Shown: positions 45,225 to 54,709, numbered from the stretch's first letter. The stretch: 64,000 bases of DNA from Dyella sp. SG609 (GCF_012275375.1 NZ_JAAZQJ010000012.1:93493-157492); one strand, 5' to 3'. Program-made: numbers and translations. The notes: a model not told the origin generated them from the letters alone.

Positions 45225-46016
45225 ATGATCCACGCTTTCCGTCTGTCCACACTGCGTTCGATCGTCGGCCTGGCGCTGCTTGCCTTGGCCGGTTGCGCTG
45301 CTTCGCCGCCGCCGCGCACCGATGCCCTCGCATGGAAGGATGCGCGCCAGCTGGTGCTGGTCGTTACCGACGACTGGAATGTCGACCACGGCCGGATGCG
45401 TGCGTACGAGCGCCATGGCGATGCGTGGCAGCCGGTGGCGGATGCGGTGCCGGTCACCATCGGCCGCTCGGGCGCCGCCTGGGGCGTGGGCCTGCATGCG
45501 CCGCGCACGGATGGCCCGGTAAAGCATGAAGGCGACGGCCGCAGTGCCGCGGGCGTGTTCCGTATCGGCGAGGCCTTCGGCTATGCCGGGCATGCGGATA
45601 CGGCGCTGGCGTACCGCGCGCTGACCGTGTCGGACTACTGCGTCGACGTGGACGGCTCGCCGCTCTACAACCGCATCGTCGACGCCAACCACGAAGACGC
45701 CAAGGCGGTGGCCGGTTCGACCGAGGCGATGCGGCTGGACCTGCACGCGCACGGCGACCAGCGCTACAAGCTGGGCTTCGTGATCGAGCACAACCCGGAC
45801 GGGCAGCGCGGCGCCGGTTCCTGCATCTTCGCCCACCTGTGGCGCTCGCCCACCGACAGCACCGCCGGCTGCACCGCGATGGACGAAGCGGCGATGCGCC
45901 AGCTGCTGGGCTGGCTGAAGCCGGAAGAACACCCGGTGTTCGCGCTGCTGCCGCGCCAGGCCTATACCAAGCTGCAGCGCGACTGGGCGCTGCCGGCGGC
46001 GGACGCCGCGCCATGA
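45225..46016 (+). CDS. YkuD-fold (L,D-transpeptidase-like) lipoprotein
   Basis: 263 residues. Lipobox LAGC (Cys24). The catalytic pair of the YkuD fold is visible as His204 in FAHLWRS and Cys216 in STAGC, with the intervening Ser. L,D-transpeptidases make 3-3 crosslinks or attach Lpp, and some relatives are L,D-carboxypeptidases or amidases; the latter would fit a degradative locus. Its stop overlaps the symporter start by ATGA. Confidence 0.8.
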   Translation: MIHAFRLSTLRSIVGLALLALAGCAASPPPRTDALAWKDARQLVLVVTDDWNVDHGRMRAYERHGDAWQPVADAVPVTIGRSGAAWGVGLHAPRTDGPVKHEGDGRSAAGVFRIGEAFGYAGHADTALAYRALTVSDYCVDVDGSPLYNRIVDANHEDAKAVAGSTEAMRLDLHAHGDQRYKLGFVIEHNPDGQRGAGSCIFAHLWRSPTDSTAGCTAMDEAAMRQLLGWLKPEEHPVFALLPRQAYTKLQRDWALPAADAAP

Positions 46017-47266
46017 GTCCCACCGCGCGGGTACTGGCCGGTCTCGCCGCCGGCGCGGCGCTGGGGCTGGCGCTGGACGCGATGAGCCCCGCGCTTGCGG
46101 TGCGCGTCGCCGACGTCGCGCAACCGCTGGGCCGGCTATGGCTGAATGCCTTGCAGATGACCGTGGTGCCGCTGGTGCTGGCGCTGATCGTGGTGGGCGT
46201 GAACACCGCCACCGACGCGGCCGCGTCCGGGCGCGTGGCGCGGCGCGCGATCGGGGTGTTCATCGTGATCCTGGCCGGTGGCGCATTGCTGGCGGCGTTC
46301 GCCGCGCCCTCGGTCTTCGCGCTGTTTCCGCGCAGCCCGGCGCTGGCCGCGGCGCTGGGCAAGACGGTGGCGGGGCCGGCGTCGACGGTGGCGCCGATGG
46401 GCTGGGCGGACTGGTTCAACGGCATCGTGCCGAGCAACGCGATCATGGCCGCCGCGCAGAGCGCGATGTTGCCGACGGTGGTGTTCGCGCTGTTCTTCGG
46501 CTTTGCGCTGACGCGGATCGAGGCGGCGCGCCGCACCTTGGTGGTGAATTTCTTCCAGGCCATCGCCGACACCATGATCGTGGTGGTGCGCTGGGTGCTG
46601 TGGGCGGCGCCGGCGGGCGTGTTCGCGCTGATCCTGGCCGTATGCGCGCGGGCCGGGCTGCATATGCTCGGTGCGCTGGGCATCTATGTGCTGGTCGAAT
46701 GCCTGCTGTACCTGGCGGTGACCCTGCTGATGCTGCCGGTGGCGGTGCTGTGGGGTGGCGAGCGCATACGCCGCTTCGTCGCCGCGCTGGCGCCGCCGCA
46801 GGTGGTGGCGCTGAGCACGCAGTCCTCGCTGGCCTCGATGCCGGCCATGCTGGAAAGCGCCGGCACGCGATTGGGCTATCCGCAGCACGTCAATGCGCTG
46901 GTGCTGCCGATGGCGGTGAGCCTGTTCCGCCTGACCAGTCCGGTGCAGTACGTCACCTCGGCCTGTTTTATCGCCTGGGCCTTCGGCATCGAACTGGGCG
47001 CGGCGCAGCTGGTGCTCGGCGCGCTGCTGGCGGTGGTGATCAGCCTGGGTTCGGTGGGCCTGCCGGGGCAGGTGAGCTTTATGGCGACCAACCTGCCGGT
47101 GGCGCAGGCGATGGGCGTGCCGGTGGGGCCGCTGGGCCTGATGCTGGCGGTGGACACGCTGCCGGATGCGCTGGCCACGCTGGGCAATGTCACGGCCGAT
47201 CTCACCGCCACCAGTGTCGTGGCGAAGCAATCGGCGGCGGATGCCGCCGCGGTGGAGAGCGCATGA
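46013..47266 (+). CDS. Dicarboxylate/amino acid:cation symporter (DAACS family)
   Basis: 417 residues, about eight helices and two re-entrant hairpins. The STQSSLASMPAML serine-rich hairpin and the helix-7/HP2 region NALVLPMAVSLFR and FMATNLPVAQAMG match the GltP/DctA family, which imports glutamate, aspartate, C4 acids or serine/threonine with H+ or Na+. In this setting Glu or D-amino acids from peptidoglycan are likely. Overlaps both neighbours by ATGA, so translationally coupled in the operon. Confidence 0.88.
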   Translation: MSPTARVLAGLAAGAALGLALDAMSPALAVRVADVAQPLGRLWLNALQMTVVPLVLALIVVGVNTATDAAASGRVARRAIGVFIVILAGGALLAAFAAPSVFALFPRSPALAAALGKTVAGPASTVAPMGWADWFNGIVPSNAIMAAAQSAMLPTVVFALFFGFALTRIEAARRTLVVNFFQAIADTMIVVVRWVLWAAPAGVFALILAVCARAGLHMLGALGIYVLVECLLYLAVTLLMLPVAVLWGGERIRRFVAALAPPQVVALSTQSSLASMPAMLESAGTRLGYPQHVNALVLPMAVSLFRLTSPVQYVTSACFIAWAFGIELGAAQLVLGALLAVVISLGSVGLPGQVSFMATNLPVAQAMGVPVGPLGLMLAVDTLPDALATLGNVTADLTATSVVAKQSAADAAAVESA

Positions 47267-48393
47267 GCCGGATCGTGGAGGTCGATGCGGTGGTGATCGG
47301 CGCCGGCATGGCCGGCGCCTCGGTGGCGTACTTCCTGGCGCCGCATGCGCGGGTGGTGGTGCTGGAGCGCGAGACGCATCCGGGCGTGCATGCCACCGGG
47401 CGCTCGGCGGCGTTGTTTTCCGAAACCTACGGCTCGCCGCAGGTGCGCGCGCTGACGCGGGCGACGCGGCCGTTCCTCGAGCATCCGCCGGAAGGTTTCG
47501 CGGCGCATCCCATCCTCACGCCGCGCGGCACCGTGATCATCGGCGACGCGGACAGGGTCGATGCGGTGGTGGCGATGCACGATGCGATGTCGTCGCATAC
47601 CTCCGATCTGAAACTGCTGTCGCCGGACGAGTTGCTGGCGATGGTACCGGTGCTGCGCCCGGAAGCGGCACGCATCGGCCTGCACGAGCCCGGCGCCGCG
47701 GACATCGACGTCAACGAACTGCACCAGGGCTTTCTGCGCGGCCTGCGCGCACGCGGCGGACAGCTGCGCACCGGCGTGGAGATCGGCGCGATCGAACGCG
47801 GCCCCGGGCATTGGTATGTGGATGCGGGCGACACGGTGTATCGCGCGCCGCTGGTGCTCAACGCGGCGGGCGCCTGGGTCGACCAGGTGGCGAACCTGGC
47901 CGGCGTCCATCCGCTGGGCATCGAGCCGCGCCGCCGCTCGGCCTTCCTGTTCGCAGCGCCGGATGGCCTGGCCACCGCGCGCTGGCCGTTCGTGATCGAT
48001 GCCGACGAAAGCTTCTACTTCAAACCCGACGCCGGATTGCTGCTCGGTTCTTGCGCAAACGCCGACCCGGTACTGCCGCACGACGTGCAACCCGAAGAAC
48101 TCGACGTGGCCCTGGGCATCTACCGCATCGAGGAAGCCACCACGCTGAGCATCCGCCGGCCAGTGCGTACCTGGGCGGGATTGCGTTCCTTCGTTGCCGA
48201 CGGCGACCTGGTGGGCGGCTTCGCCACGGATGCGCCGGGGTTCTTCTGGGTGGCGGCGCAAGGCGGCTACGGCATCCAGACCAGCGCGGCGATGGGCGAA
48301 GCCTGCGCGAGCCTGGCGCTGGGCAGGGCGCTGCCGGGCTATCTGCAGGATGCAGGGCTTAGCGCGGCGATGCTGGCGCCGCGCGATCAATAA
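47263..48393 (+). CDS. FAD-dependent D-amino acid dehydrogenase, DauA-like
   Basis: 376 residues. FAD site GAGMAGASVAYFL at the N-terminus, VVLERE, ATGRSAAL, AGAWVDQVANLAGV, and the C-terminal WAGLRSFVADGD and AAQGGYGIQTSAA, all close to D-arginine dehydrogenase DauA of Pseudomonas. From memory of that enzyme, His48 and Glu87 contact D-Arg; here His48 is Leu and Glu87 is Thr, so a smaller or neutral D-amino acid such as D-Ala is more likely. It ends the rightward operon and would convert D-Ala made by the VanX-type dipeptidase to pyruvate. Confidence 0.88.
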   Translation: MSRIVEVDAVVIGAGMAGASVAYFLAPHARVVVLERETHPGVHATGRSAALFSETYGSPQVRALTRATRPFLEHPPEGFAAHPILTPRGTVIIGDADRVDAVVAMHDAMSSHTSDLKLLSPDELLAMVPVLRPEAARIGLHEPGAADIDVNELHQGFLRGLRARGGQLRTGVEIGAIERGPGHWYVDAGDTVYRAPLVLNAAGAWVDQVANLAGVHPLGIEPRRRSAFLFAAPDGLATARWPFVIDADESFYFKPDAGLLLGSCANADPVLPHDVQPEELDVALGIYRIEEATTLSIRRPVRTWAGLRSFVADGDLVGGFATDAPGFFWVAAQGGYGIQTSAAMGEACASLALGRALPGYLQDAGLSAAMLAPRDQ

Positions 48394-48406
48394 GGTCCAC
48401 CGGAAA

Positions 48407-48859
48407 CTACCGCGGTCGAAAAGGCGGCCTGACGTAAATGGTGCCGCCGCCAACCGTAACCGTCGGATTGATCAGTCCCGAATCGGGCCTCAGCGGAGCG
48501 ATGCTTGGTCCCGTGCTGGGCCTGCCGCCGCTGCCTCCTCCATGTCCTGTATGGGAACCACCGGTGGCTGGGTGATCCTGCCGCCGCTCGGTCTTGCCGT
48601 TGATGTAGTCGAGACCGTTGAGACCATTGATGATGTCGTAGGTCGTGCAGAACTGTGCATTGCAGATGGTCAGTGTGTCGCCCGGCTTGAAGTTGTCCCA
48701 TGCCAGGAAATGGTCAAAGTTTCTTATGACTCTCAGTGTCAGAACGTCCGGGATGGGCGACGACACCTTGCAGGAGTTCTGGCATATGCCGAGGTAATGA
48801 GGGGTGCCGGCCAGGGCGGGCGCCGTGGCGAGAAGGGAAAGCAGGCCAAATAGCTTCAT
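48407..48859 (-). CDS. Small secreted Gly-rich protein of unknown function
   Basis: 150 residues. Signal peptide (MKLFGLLSLLATAPALAG), a middle region with three or four cysteines (CQNSC, CNAQFC) and a C-terminal Gly/Ser/Pro-rich tail. GGAGG lies 7 bases before the ATG, overlapping the stop of the upstream gene at 48871. No family recognised. Less GC-rich than its neighbours. Confidence 0.65.
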   Translation of the reverse strand: MKLFGLLSLLATAPALAGTPHYLGICQNSCKVSSPIPDVLTLRVIRNFDHFLAWDNFKPGDTLTICNAQFCTTYDIINGLNGLDYINGKTERRQDHPATGGSHTGHGGGSGGRPSTGPSIAPLRPDSGLINPTVTVGGGTIYVRPPFRPR

Positions 48860-48870
48860 CGGCTGCCCTC

Positions 48871-49587
48871 CTACTTGCAGTGTTCGGCGACGAAGGCTGT
48901 CGCCGCGGATTGCAGGGCAAATATGCGTTGAGGCGGCAGCCTTGCTTCCAGCCGCATCTGCTCGGTTGGATCGTACGTAGCCAGCAGCTTGTTGGTGATG
49001 ACTTCGTACTTGTAGGCAGTCTCCGGATCGTCCCCATACAGAAGGCCATCCGCCTTGCCGGCATTGAAGGCAATCATGCCGATCGCGTCGACATTGCACT
49101 CGTCGGCAAGCGCTTCAAGATAATGCCGGGACGTCGAAAGGTAGCTCTGTACGGCCGCGGGATGTTCGAGTGCGTATTCGGTGCTGCCTAGCGCTTCCGT
49201 GGTGCCGGAGGAAGCGTAGATGTACCTGGCCGGGCCATATCCATGCTCCGCGGCGAGCCTTAGCCACGTTGCCCTGCCATCGAGTTGCTCGTGGCTGATG
49301 TCCTTGCACGTGGCGAGATAGGCGCTGTTGTCATCGGCGAGTTTTGCTGTCGAGCAGGCGGCAAGACTCGCGTACAGCAAGGTGGCGGCGTGATCGTCGC
49401 CGGCCTTGGCCTGGTCGATAAGAGTGTCCAGATGATCCTTCAGCTGCCCGGTGGGCGGCTTGAGGGAATCGATATGCTTGATGCGATGAAAGGCCGGGTT
49501 GTCGCCCGGATCGGTGGCCGCCATCGCACAGGCGGATACGCAGGTGGTCACCAGCGCGGCGATCAGGTTTGCAAGGGGCTTGCGCAT
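48871..49587 (-). CDS. Secreted protein of unknown function
   Basis: 238 residues with a signal peptide ending near ACAMA-A. The mature part is helical with several Cys; DGRATWLRLAAEHGYGPARYIYASSG has the A-x-x-G-x-x-x-A spacing of a Sel1/TPR-like repeat. Coupled to the downstream small secreted gene (12-base gap). Base use is clearly less GC-rich than flanking genes, which suggests transfer. Confidence 0.65.
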   Translation of the reverse strand: MRKPLANLIAALVTTCVSACAMAATDPGDNPAFHRIKHIDSLKPPTGQLKDHLDTLIDQAKAGDDHAATLLYASLAACSTAKLADDNSAYLATCKDISHEQLDGRATWLRLAAEHGYGPARYIYASSGTTEALGSTEYALEHPAAVQSYLSTSRHYLEALADECNVDAIGMIAFNAGKADGLLYGDDPETAYKYEVITNKLLATYDPTEQMRLEARLPPQRIFALQSAATAFVAEHCK

Positions 49588-49705
49588 TTCGTTCCCGGTC
49601 TCGATTCGAATGAGGAGGCCGGGTGAGATTCCTCGATCCTGCCGGGATCGCTAAGCATGAGCGCTGCATTTTCAGACAGTGCCTAAGCTGGCAGGGCGGA
49701 CTGCC

Positions 49706-50359
49706 TCAATGGTGGTGCCCGGTTTCGTCATCCGCAGGCAAACCGCCGCCAAGACCTGGTCCCGCGCCCGCGGCCATGCCGCCGCCAGCTTTTCCGCCGC
49801 CGCTAGCTCCACCCTTGTTGCCCTCACCTTTGCCGCGTTGCGCAGCCACGCGCGCCGGTCCCTGCTTCGGAATGCCGACGGAGGAGGGAATCGGGTCGAG
49901 GTCCAGCACTTCGCGGATGAAATCGCGCAAGGAGACCACCAGCTCGTCGATATGCACGGGCCTTCCCGCCACCAGTTCGTTGGCGGCATGTGCGGCGAGT
50001 TCCACCTGCCGTTCGGTGCCCAGCAGGATGATGTCCGACAGCGCCGCTTCCACCGCATCGCGCGTACGGCGCGCTCGTTCGCCCGCCGCCATCGCCGCTT
50101 CCGCTTCGCCGCGTTCGCGCAGCTGGCGCAGGTGGGTGGGATCGACGGCGAGGTTGCCGGTGAAGGAGCCGCCCAGGGTCTTGTAGGCGGCGATCAGGGT
50201 GCGCAGGCGTTCGTTGATCTGGCGGTTGGCGCGCTCGCGCCGCTGCTGCACCGTCTGCATCGCCAGCAGGCGGATGCCGACGCCGATCAGGGTGATCACC
50301 GCCAGGCCGATCAGGGTGGAGAGCAGGCCTTGCCAGGAGGTGAAGTCGAGATTGCGCAT
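49706..50359 (-). CDS. Single-span membrane protein with Gly-rich tail
   Basis: 217 residues. One N-terminal membrane helix (about 10-30, LLSTLIGLAVITLIGVGIRLL), a helical charged domain (35-160), then a Gly/Ala/Lys-rich tail ending in His residues. It is 4 bases downstream of the acyltransferase gene and cotranscribed with it. Function unknown. Confidence 0.65.
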   Translation of the reverse strand: MRNLDFTSWQGLLSTLIGLAVITLIGVGIRLLAMQTVQQRRERANRQINERLRTLIAAYKTLGGSFTGNLAVDPTHLRQLRERGEAEAAMAAGERARRTRDAVEAALSDIILLGTERQVELAAHAANELVAGRPVHIDELVVSLRDFIREVLDLDPIPSSVGIPKQGPARVAAQRGKGEGNKGGASGGGKAGGGMAAGAGPGLGGGLPADDETGHHH

Positions 50360-50363
50360 GGCG

Positions 50364-51506
50364 CTAGGCTTCCTTGGTGCTGACGCGGCCTTCTGCGGGT
50401 GCGGGCGTGGCGAAGATGCGCGCATGCAGCGCCAGCAGGCGGTCGCGCACGCGCACCGCCAGGCCGTCCTCGACGTAGCGCTTGGAAAGCGCGGCCACGG
50501 CCAGCGGTACCGGCACGATCAGGATGGCGTAGGGCCAGGTCGCGGTGAGCTTTTCCTGTCCGGCCAGGACGAAAAGCTGGGTGATCGCGCAGAACACGAT
50601 GTAGTGCAGCAGGTACAGCGAATAGGAGATGCCGCCCAGCCAGACCAGGACGCGCGGCACGCGCGGCTCGGCGTTCTTGTAGGTGAGCGCCATCACCGCG
50701 AACATCAGCATCAGCGGCGCGCCCCAGCGGATCGGACCGTGGACCCACACCGGCGCGGTGCGCCAGGCGGTGGCGACGATCAGCAGGACGCAGGCGGCGA
50801 TCAGGGCATCGGTCAGCTTCGAACGCGGCAGGCTCAGCTTCGACCGGTACAGCAGGCCGATCAGCACGCCTGCCGCGAACTCCCACACCATGGGATTGGT
50901 GAGCTGCCCGGCCAGCGCGCTGCCGAAGTGGTAGTCGTTATTGGCCAGCAGCGACACGTAGCCGGCCGCCAGCCACGGCGCCAGCACCAGGGTCAGCACC
51001 AGCCAGGCAGCGAACGCGATCCATCGCGCCGAGCCGAACAGGATGGCCAGGCCGAATACCACATAGAAATAGAACTCGTAGTTGAGCGTCCAGCCGATCG
51101 CATACGGCAGGCCCAGATAGGGCGGCTGGTGGGTGGACACCGGCAGGAAGCACAGGCTCTTAAGAATGTTCGCCAGCGGCGCGATCGGCTGCGCCGTCGC
51201 GGCCAGGAAGGCTATCCACAGCAGCACCGCCACCGCATACACGGGCCACACGCGGGCGAAGCGCTTGATCAGGAAGCCGCTGGCATAGCGCAGCGAGCCG
51301 TCGGCGCCGCGCGTGGTGTAGACCATGATGAAGCCGCTGACCAGGAAGAACAGGTCCACGCCCTGCGCCGCGGGCATGATGTAGTGCTCCACGAACGGGC
51401 GCCATTCGGTCTCCAGCAGATAGCGGCGCGCATGCGTCAGCACCACCAGCAGGGCGGCGACGCCGCGCAGCGCCTGGATCCAGTCAAGCTTGTGTCGTTC
51501 CGCCAT
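50364..51506 (-). CDS. Acyltransferase-3 family membrane protein (OafA/YrhL-like)
   Basis: 380 residues, about ten helices. It opens with LDWIQALRGVAALLVVLTHARRY holding the conserved His and Arg of acyltransferase family 3, and QGVDLFFLVSGFIM in helix 2. These enzymes O-acetylate or succinylate surface polysaccharide or peptidoglycan. Start 51506 gives a normal N-terminus. Substrate unknown. Confidence 0.85.
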   Translation of the reverse strand: MAERHKLDWIQALRGVAALLVVLTHARRYLLETEWRPFVEHYIMPAAQGVDLFFLVSGFIMVYTTRGADGSLRYASGFLIKRFARVWPVYAVAVLLWIAFLAATAQPIAPLANILKSLCFLPVSTHQPPYLGLPYAIGWTLNYEFYFYVVFGLAILFGSARWIAFAAWLVLTLVLAPWLAAGYVSLLANNDYHFGSALAGQLTNPMVWEFAAGVLIGLLYRSKLSLPRSKLTDALIAACVLLIVATAWRTAPVWVHGPIRWGAPLMLMFAVMALTYKNAEPRVPRVLVWLGGISYSLYLLHYIVFCAITQLFVLAGQEKLTATWPYAILIVPVPLAVAALSKRYVEDGLAVRVRDRLLALHARIFATPAPAEGRVSTKEA

Positions 51507-51599
51507 GGGGCGTCCGCGGTGGCATCGTTCGCGGATTTTAGACTTAAGGCTGTCTGAATCCGCAATCAATTTGGGCGTATTCCGATGCTCGCGCCGGAT

Positions 51600-51812
51600 C
51601 TATTCCTCCGGATCGAAGTTCAGCGCCATGCGCAGCAGGATGGCCAGCGCGATGCCCGCGGCCACGCCGACCAGGATCGCTCCCGCCACGGGCTTGCTGG
51701 CGCCGCTGACGATGCTCAGCAGCATCAGCACCAGTGCGCTCAGCAGCAGCGTGATCTGTTTCGGGCCGCGCCCATGCTTTTTTGCGGATGGGCGGTTGCG
51801 CTGCGCTTTCAT
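51600..51812 (-). CDS. 70-residue membrane protein
   Basis: A basic N-terminus (M-K-A-Q-R-N-R-P-S-A-K-K) and two hydrophobic helices (about 21-36 and 42-62), ending D-P-E-E. GGAG lies 8 bases before the ATG. Single gene between the acyltransferase and trpG; no family recognised. Confidence 0.55.
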   Translation of the reverse strand: MKAQRNRPSAKKHGRGPKQITLLLSALVLMLLSIVSGASKPVAGAILVGVAAGIALAILLRMALNFDPEE

Positions 51813-52130
51813 CGTCGATGCTCCGACTGCCGCGGATGCGGCGGACCACCGCTGCATCTTGGCGCGGGGGTGTAGAGGCGTCTCTTAGGCGCAGGCTGAA
51901 ATGGCGCCCGGGGCACTGCATTCGGGACAGACGACGGGTGTTAGATGCTTTCCGCGGTCACGAAGGGGCGAAATGGACGTCCAAGCGCCATGGCGGGGAC
52001 TACATGCCGATCCGTTCCGTCATGCCCCGGCAGGCGCGCTATCCTGTGCGCTCCCCACGGCCCGCCCAGGCGGGCGCGAAGTCCGGGCCATGGCCCGTAA
52101 CACGGTTAAATTCATAGGGTTGCAGCGCTC
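51813..52130 (+). other. Leader region of trpG
   Basis: 318 bases without a credible gene. It has two hairpins close to trpG, GCCCGCC / GGCGGGC (52060-52075) and the palindrome CGGGCCATGGCCCG (52084-52097). Neither has a T run, and I find no Trp-rich leader peptide, so a trp attenuator is not supported. Confidence 0.4.
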
Positions 52131-52727
52131 ATGTTGCTGATGATCGACAACTACGACAGCTTCACCTTCAACCTCGTCCAGTACCTGGGCGAGCTGGGAC
52201 AGGAAGTGAAGGTGGTGCGTAACGACGCGCTCGACGTGGCCGGCATCCGCGCGCTGCGGCCCTCGCACATCATGATCTCGCCCGGCCCGGGCACGCCGGA
52301 CGACGCGGGCGTGTCGCTGGACGTGCTGCGGCAGCTGGCGGGGGAAGTGCCGGTGTTCGGTGTATGCCTTGGGCACCAGGCCATCGGCCAGGCCTTCGGC
52401 GGCAAGGTGATCCGCGCCAAGCAGATCATGCACGGCAAGACCTCACCGGTGCGCCATCGCGGCCGCGGCGTGTTCGCCGGGCTGCCGGACCCGTTCGAGG
52501 CCACGCGCTACCACTCGCTGGTGGTGGAACAGGGCTCGCTGCCGGACTGCCTGGAAGTCACCGCCTGGACCGAGCATGCCGACGGTTCGATCGACGAGAT
52601 CATGGGCCTGCGCCACAAGACCCTGCCGATCGAGGGCGTGCAGTTCCACCCCGAATCCATCCTTACCCAGCACGGCCACGACCTGCTGCGCAACTTCCTC
52701 GGCCTGCCGCTGAAGCTCGCCGCATGA
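52131..52727 (+). CDS. trpG: Anthranilate synthase component II (glutamine amidotransferase)
   Basis: Supplies ammonia from glutamine to TrpE. 198 residues. Class I amidotransferase triad: Cys in FGVCLGHQ (about 80), His and Glu in the C-terminal QFHPESILT. The N-terminal [16 protein letters not shown] is the family signature. No fused TrpD, so a bipartite enzyme. It overlaps trpD by ATGA. Confidence 0.96.
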   Translation: MLLMIDNYDSFTFNLVQYLGELGQEVKVVRNDALDVAGIRALRPSHIMISPGPGTPDDAGVSLDVLRQLAGEVPVFGVCLGHQAIGQAFGGKVIRAKQIMHGKTSPVRHRGRGVFAGLPDPFEATRYHSLVVEQGSLPDCLEVTAWTEHADGSIDEIMGLRHKTLPIEGVQFHPESILTQHGHDLLRNFLGLPLKLAA

Positions 52728-53782
52728 ACGGTGCCGGGCGCAGCATCACCATCACCCCGCAGGAAGCGCTGCAGCGAACCATCGAGCACCGCGAGATCTT
52801 CCACGACGAGATGATCGAGCTGATGCGCCAGATCATGCGCGGCGAAGTCAGCCCGCTGATGACCGCGGCGATCATCACCGGCCTGCGCGTGAAGAAGGAA
52901 ACCATCGGCGAGATCACTGGCGCCGCGCGCGTGATGCGCGAGCTGGCGGCGAAGGTGGACGCCGCGCCGCATCCGCATTTCGTCGACATCGTCGGCACCG
53001 GCGGCGACGGCGCCTCCAGTTTCAATATCTCCACCGCGTCGATGTTCGTCGCGGCGGCGGCGGGTGCGCGCGTGGCCAAGCATGGCGGGCGCAGCGTGTC
53101 GTCCAAATCGGGCAGCGCGGACGTGCTCGAGGCGCTGGGCGCGGCGATCGACCTGCCGCCGGCCCGGGTGGCGCAGTGCATGGGCGAGACCGACATCGGC
53201 TTCATGTTCGCGCCCAACCATCATCCGGCCATGAAGGTGGTGGCGCCGGTGCGCAAGGAAATGGGCGTGCGCACCCTGTTCAATATCCTGGGGCCGCTGA
53301 CCAATCCGGCCGGTGCGCAGAATATTCTGATGGGGGTGTTCCACCCCGACCTGGTCGGCATCCAGGTGCGCGTGCTGCAGCAGCTGGGCGCCAGGCACGC
53401 GCTGGTGGTGTGGGGCCGCGACGGCATGGACGAGATCTCGCTGGGCGCCGCCACCCTGGTCGGCGAGCTGCGCGACGGCGAAGTGCGCGAGTACGAGGTG
53501 GAGCCGGAGGACTTCGGCCTGGCCATGGCCTCCAGCCGCAACCTGCGCGTGGAGAACGCGGCCGAGTCGCGCGCCATGCTGCTGGAGGCGCTGGAAGGGC
53601 GCCGCGGCGTGCCGCACGACATCGTCTGCCTCAACGCCGGCGCGGCGCTGTATGCGGCCGACGTCGCGCCTTCGATCGCCGCGGGTATCGAATTGGCGCG
53701 CGCGACCATTGCCAGCGGCGCGGCTCGTGCAAAAATGGACGCTTTCGTGGCTACCACCCGAAGGCTTGCGGCAGCGTCGTAA
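52724..53782 (+). CDS. trpD: Anthranilate phosphoribosyltransferase
   Basis: Joins anthranilate to PRPP. 352 residues. The PRPP loop [30 protein letters not shown] and GPLTNPA are all present in order. Start overlaps the trpG stop (ATGA) and gives the normal N-terminus; earlier in-frame starts lie within trpG. Confidence 0.96.
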   Translation: MNGAGRSITITPQEALQRTIEHREIFHDEMIELMRQIMRGEVSPLMTAAIITGLRVKKETIGEITGAARVMRELAAKVDAAPHPHFVDIVGTGGDGASSFNISTASMFVAAAAGARVAKHGGRSVSSKSGSADVLEALGAAIDLPPARVAQCMGETDIGFMFAPNHHPAMKVVAPVRKEMGVRTLFNILGPLTNPAGAQNILMGVFHPDLVGIQVRVLQQLGARHALVVWGRDGMDEISLGAATLVGELRDGEVREYEVEPEDFGLAMASSRNLRVENAAESRAMLLEALEGRRGVPHDIVCLNAGAALYAADVAPSIAAGIELARATIASGAARAKMDAFVATTRRLAAAS

Positions 53783-53903
53783 GCCCAAGGTAGGCCAATC
53801 GCCCTAGGCATTCGGTCCGCGCGCGGCGCGGCCGAAGCTTGTGTAACCTTGGGCCGCGCACCGCGCGTTTCCCCGACCCACGCTGACGCATCCAGGCCGA
53901 CCC

Positions 53904-54698
53904 ATGACCGACATCCTGCAACGCATCCTGACGCGCAAGACGGAGGAGATCGCCGAGCGCAGCGCACGGCTGCCGCTGGCCGAGCTCAAGGCGCGCCTGG
54001 CCGACGCCACCGAGACGCGTCCGTTCGCCGATGCCGTCGAGGCCAAGATCGAAGCCGACCTGCCGGCGGTGATCGCCGAAGTGAAGAAGGCCAGCCCCAG
54101 CAAGGGCGTGATCCGCGCCGACTTCGACCCGGCCTCGATCGCGCGCAGCTACGAGCTCGCCGGCGCGGCCTGCCTGTCGGTGCTGACCGACAAGGACTTC
54201 TTCCAGGGCAGCGAGGAGTTCCTGCGCCAGGCGCGCGAGGCCTGCTCGCTGCCGGTGCTGCGCAAGGACTTCGTGATCCATCCCTACCAGGTGTACGAGG
54301 CCCGTGCGATCGGCGCCGACTGCATCCTGCTGATCGTCGCGGCGCTGGAGGATTCCGAGCTGGAGGATCTTTCGATGCAGGCCGCCGAGCTGGACATGGA
54401 CGTGCTGTGCGAAGTGCACGACGCCGAGGAACTGGAACGCGCCCAGGCGCTGCCGGTGCGCCTGATCGGCGTGAACAACCGCAACCTGCGCACCTTCGAG
54501 ACCACGCTGGACACCTCGATCGAGCTGCGCGAGCTGATGGACTACAACCGCATCCTGGTCGCCGAGTCGGGCATCCACACGCCCGACGACGTCGAGCGCC
54601 TGCGCGATGCCGGCATCCATGCGTTCCTGGTCGGCGAGGCGTTCATGCGCGCGCAGGACCCGGGCGCCGAACTCAAGCGGCTGTTCGCCGCGCAGTAG
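53904..54698 (+). CDS. trpC: Indole-3-glycerol-phosphate synthase
   Basis: Ring closure step of tryptophan synthesis. 264 residues, monofunctional (no TrpF domain). Catalytic lysine in [10 protein letters not shown], second Lys in LRKDFV, Glu in GVNNRNL region and LVAESGI at the C-terminus. A 121-base gap after trpD could hold its own promoter. Confidence 0.96.
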   Translation: MTDILQRILTRKTEEIAERSARLPLAELKARLADATETRPFADAVEAKIEADLPAVIAEVKKASPSKGVIRADFDPASIARSYELAGAACLSVLTDKDFFQGSEEFLRQAREACSLPVLRKDFVIHPYQVYEARAIGADCILLIVAALEDSELEDLSMQAAELDMDVLCEVHDAEELERAQALPVRLIGVNNRNLRTFETTLDTSIELRELMDYNRILVAESGIHTPDDVERLRDAGIHAFLVGEAFMRAQDPGAELKRLFAAQ

Positions 54699-54709
54699 GG
54701 CCGACGACG

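Noticed and set aside
51973..52140. Trp leader peptide and attenuator upstream of trpG
   Set aside because: The one frame that reaches trpG has a single Trp codon, and the two hairpins lack T runs.
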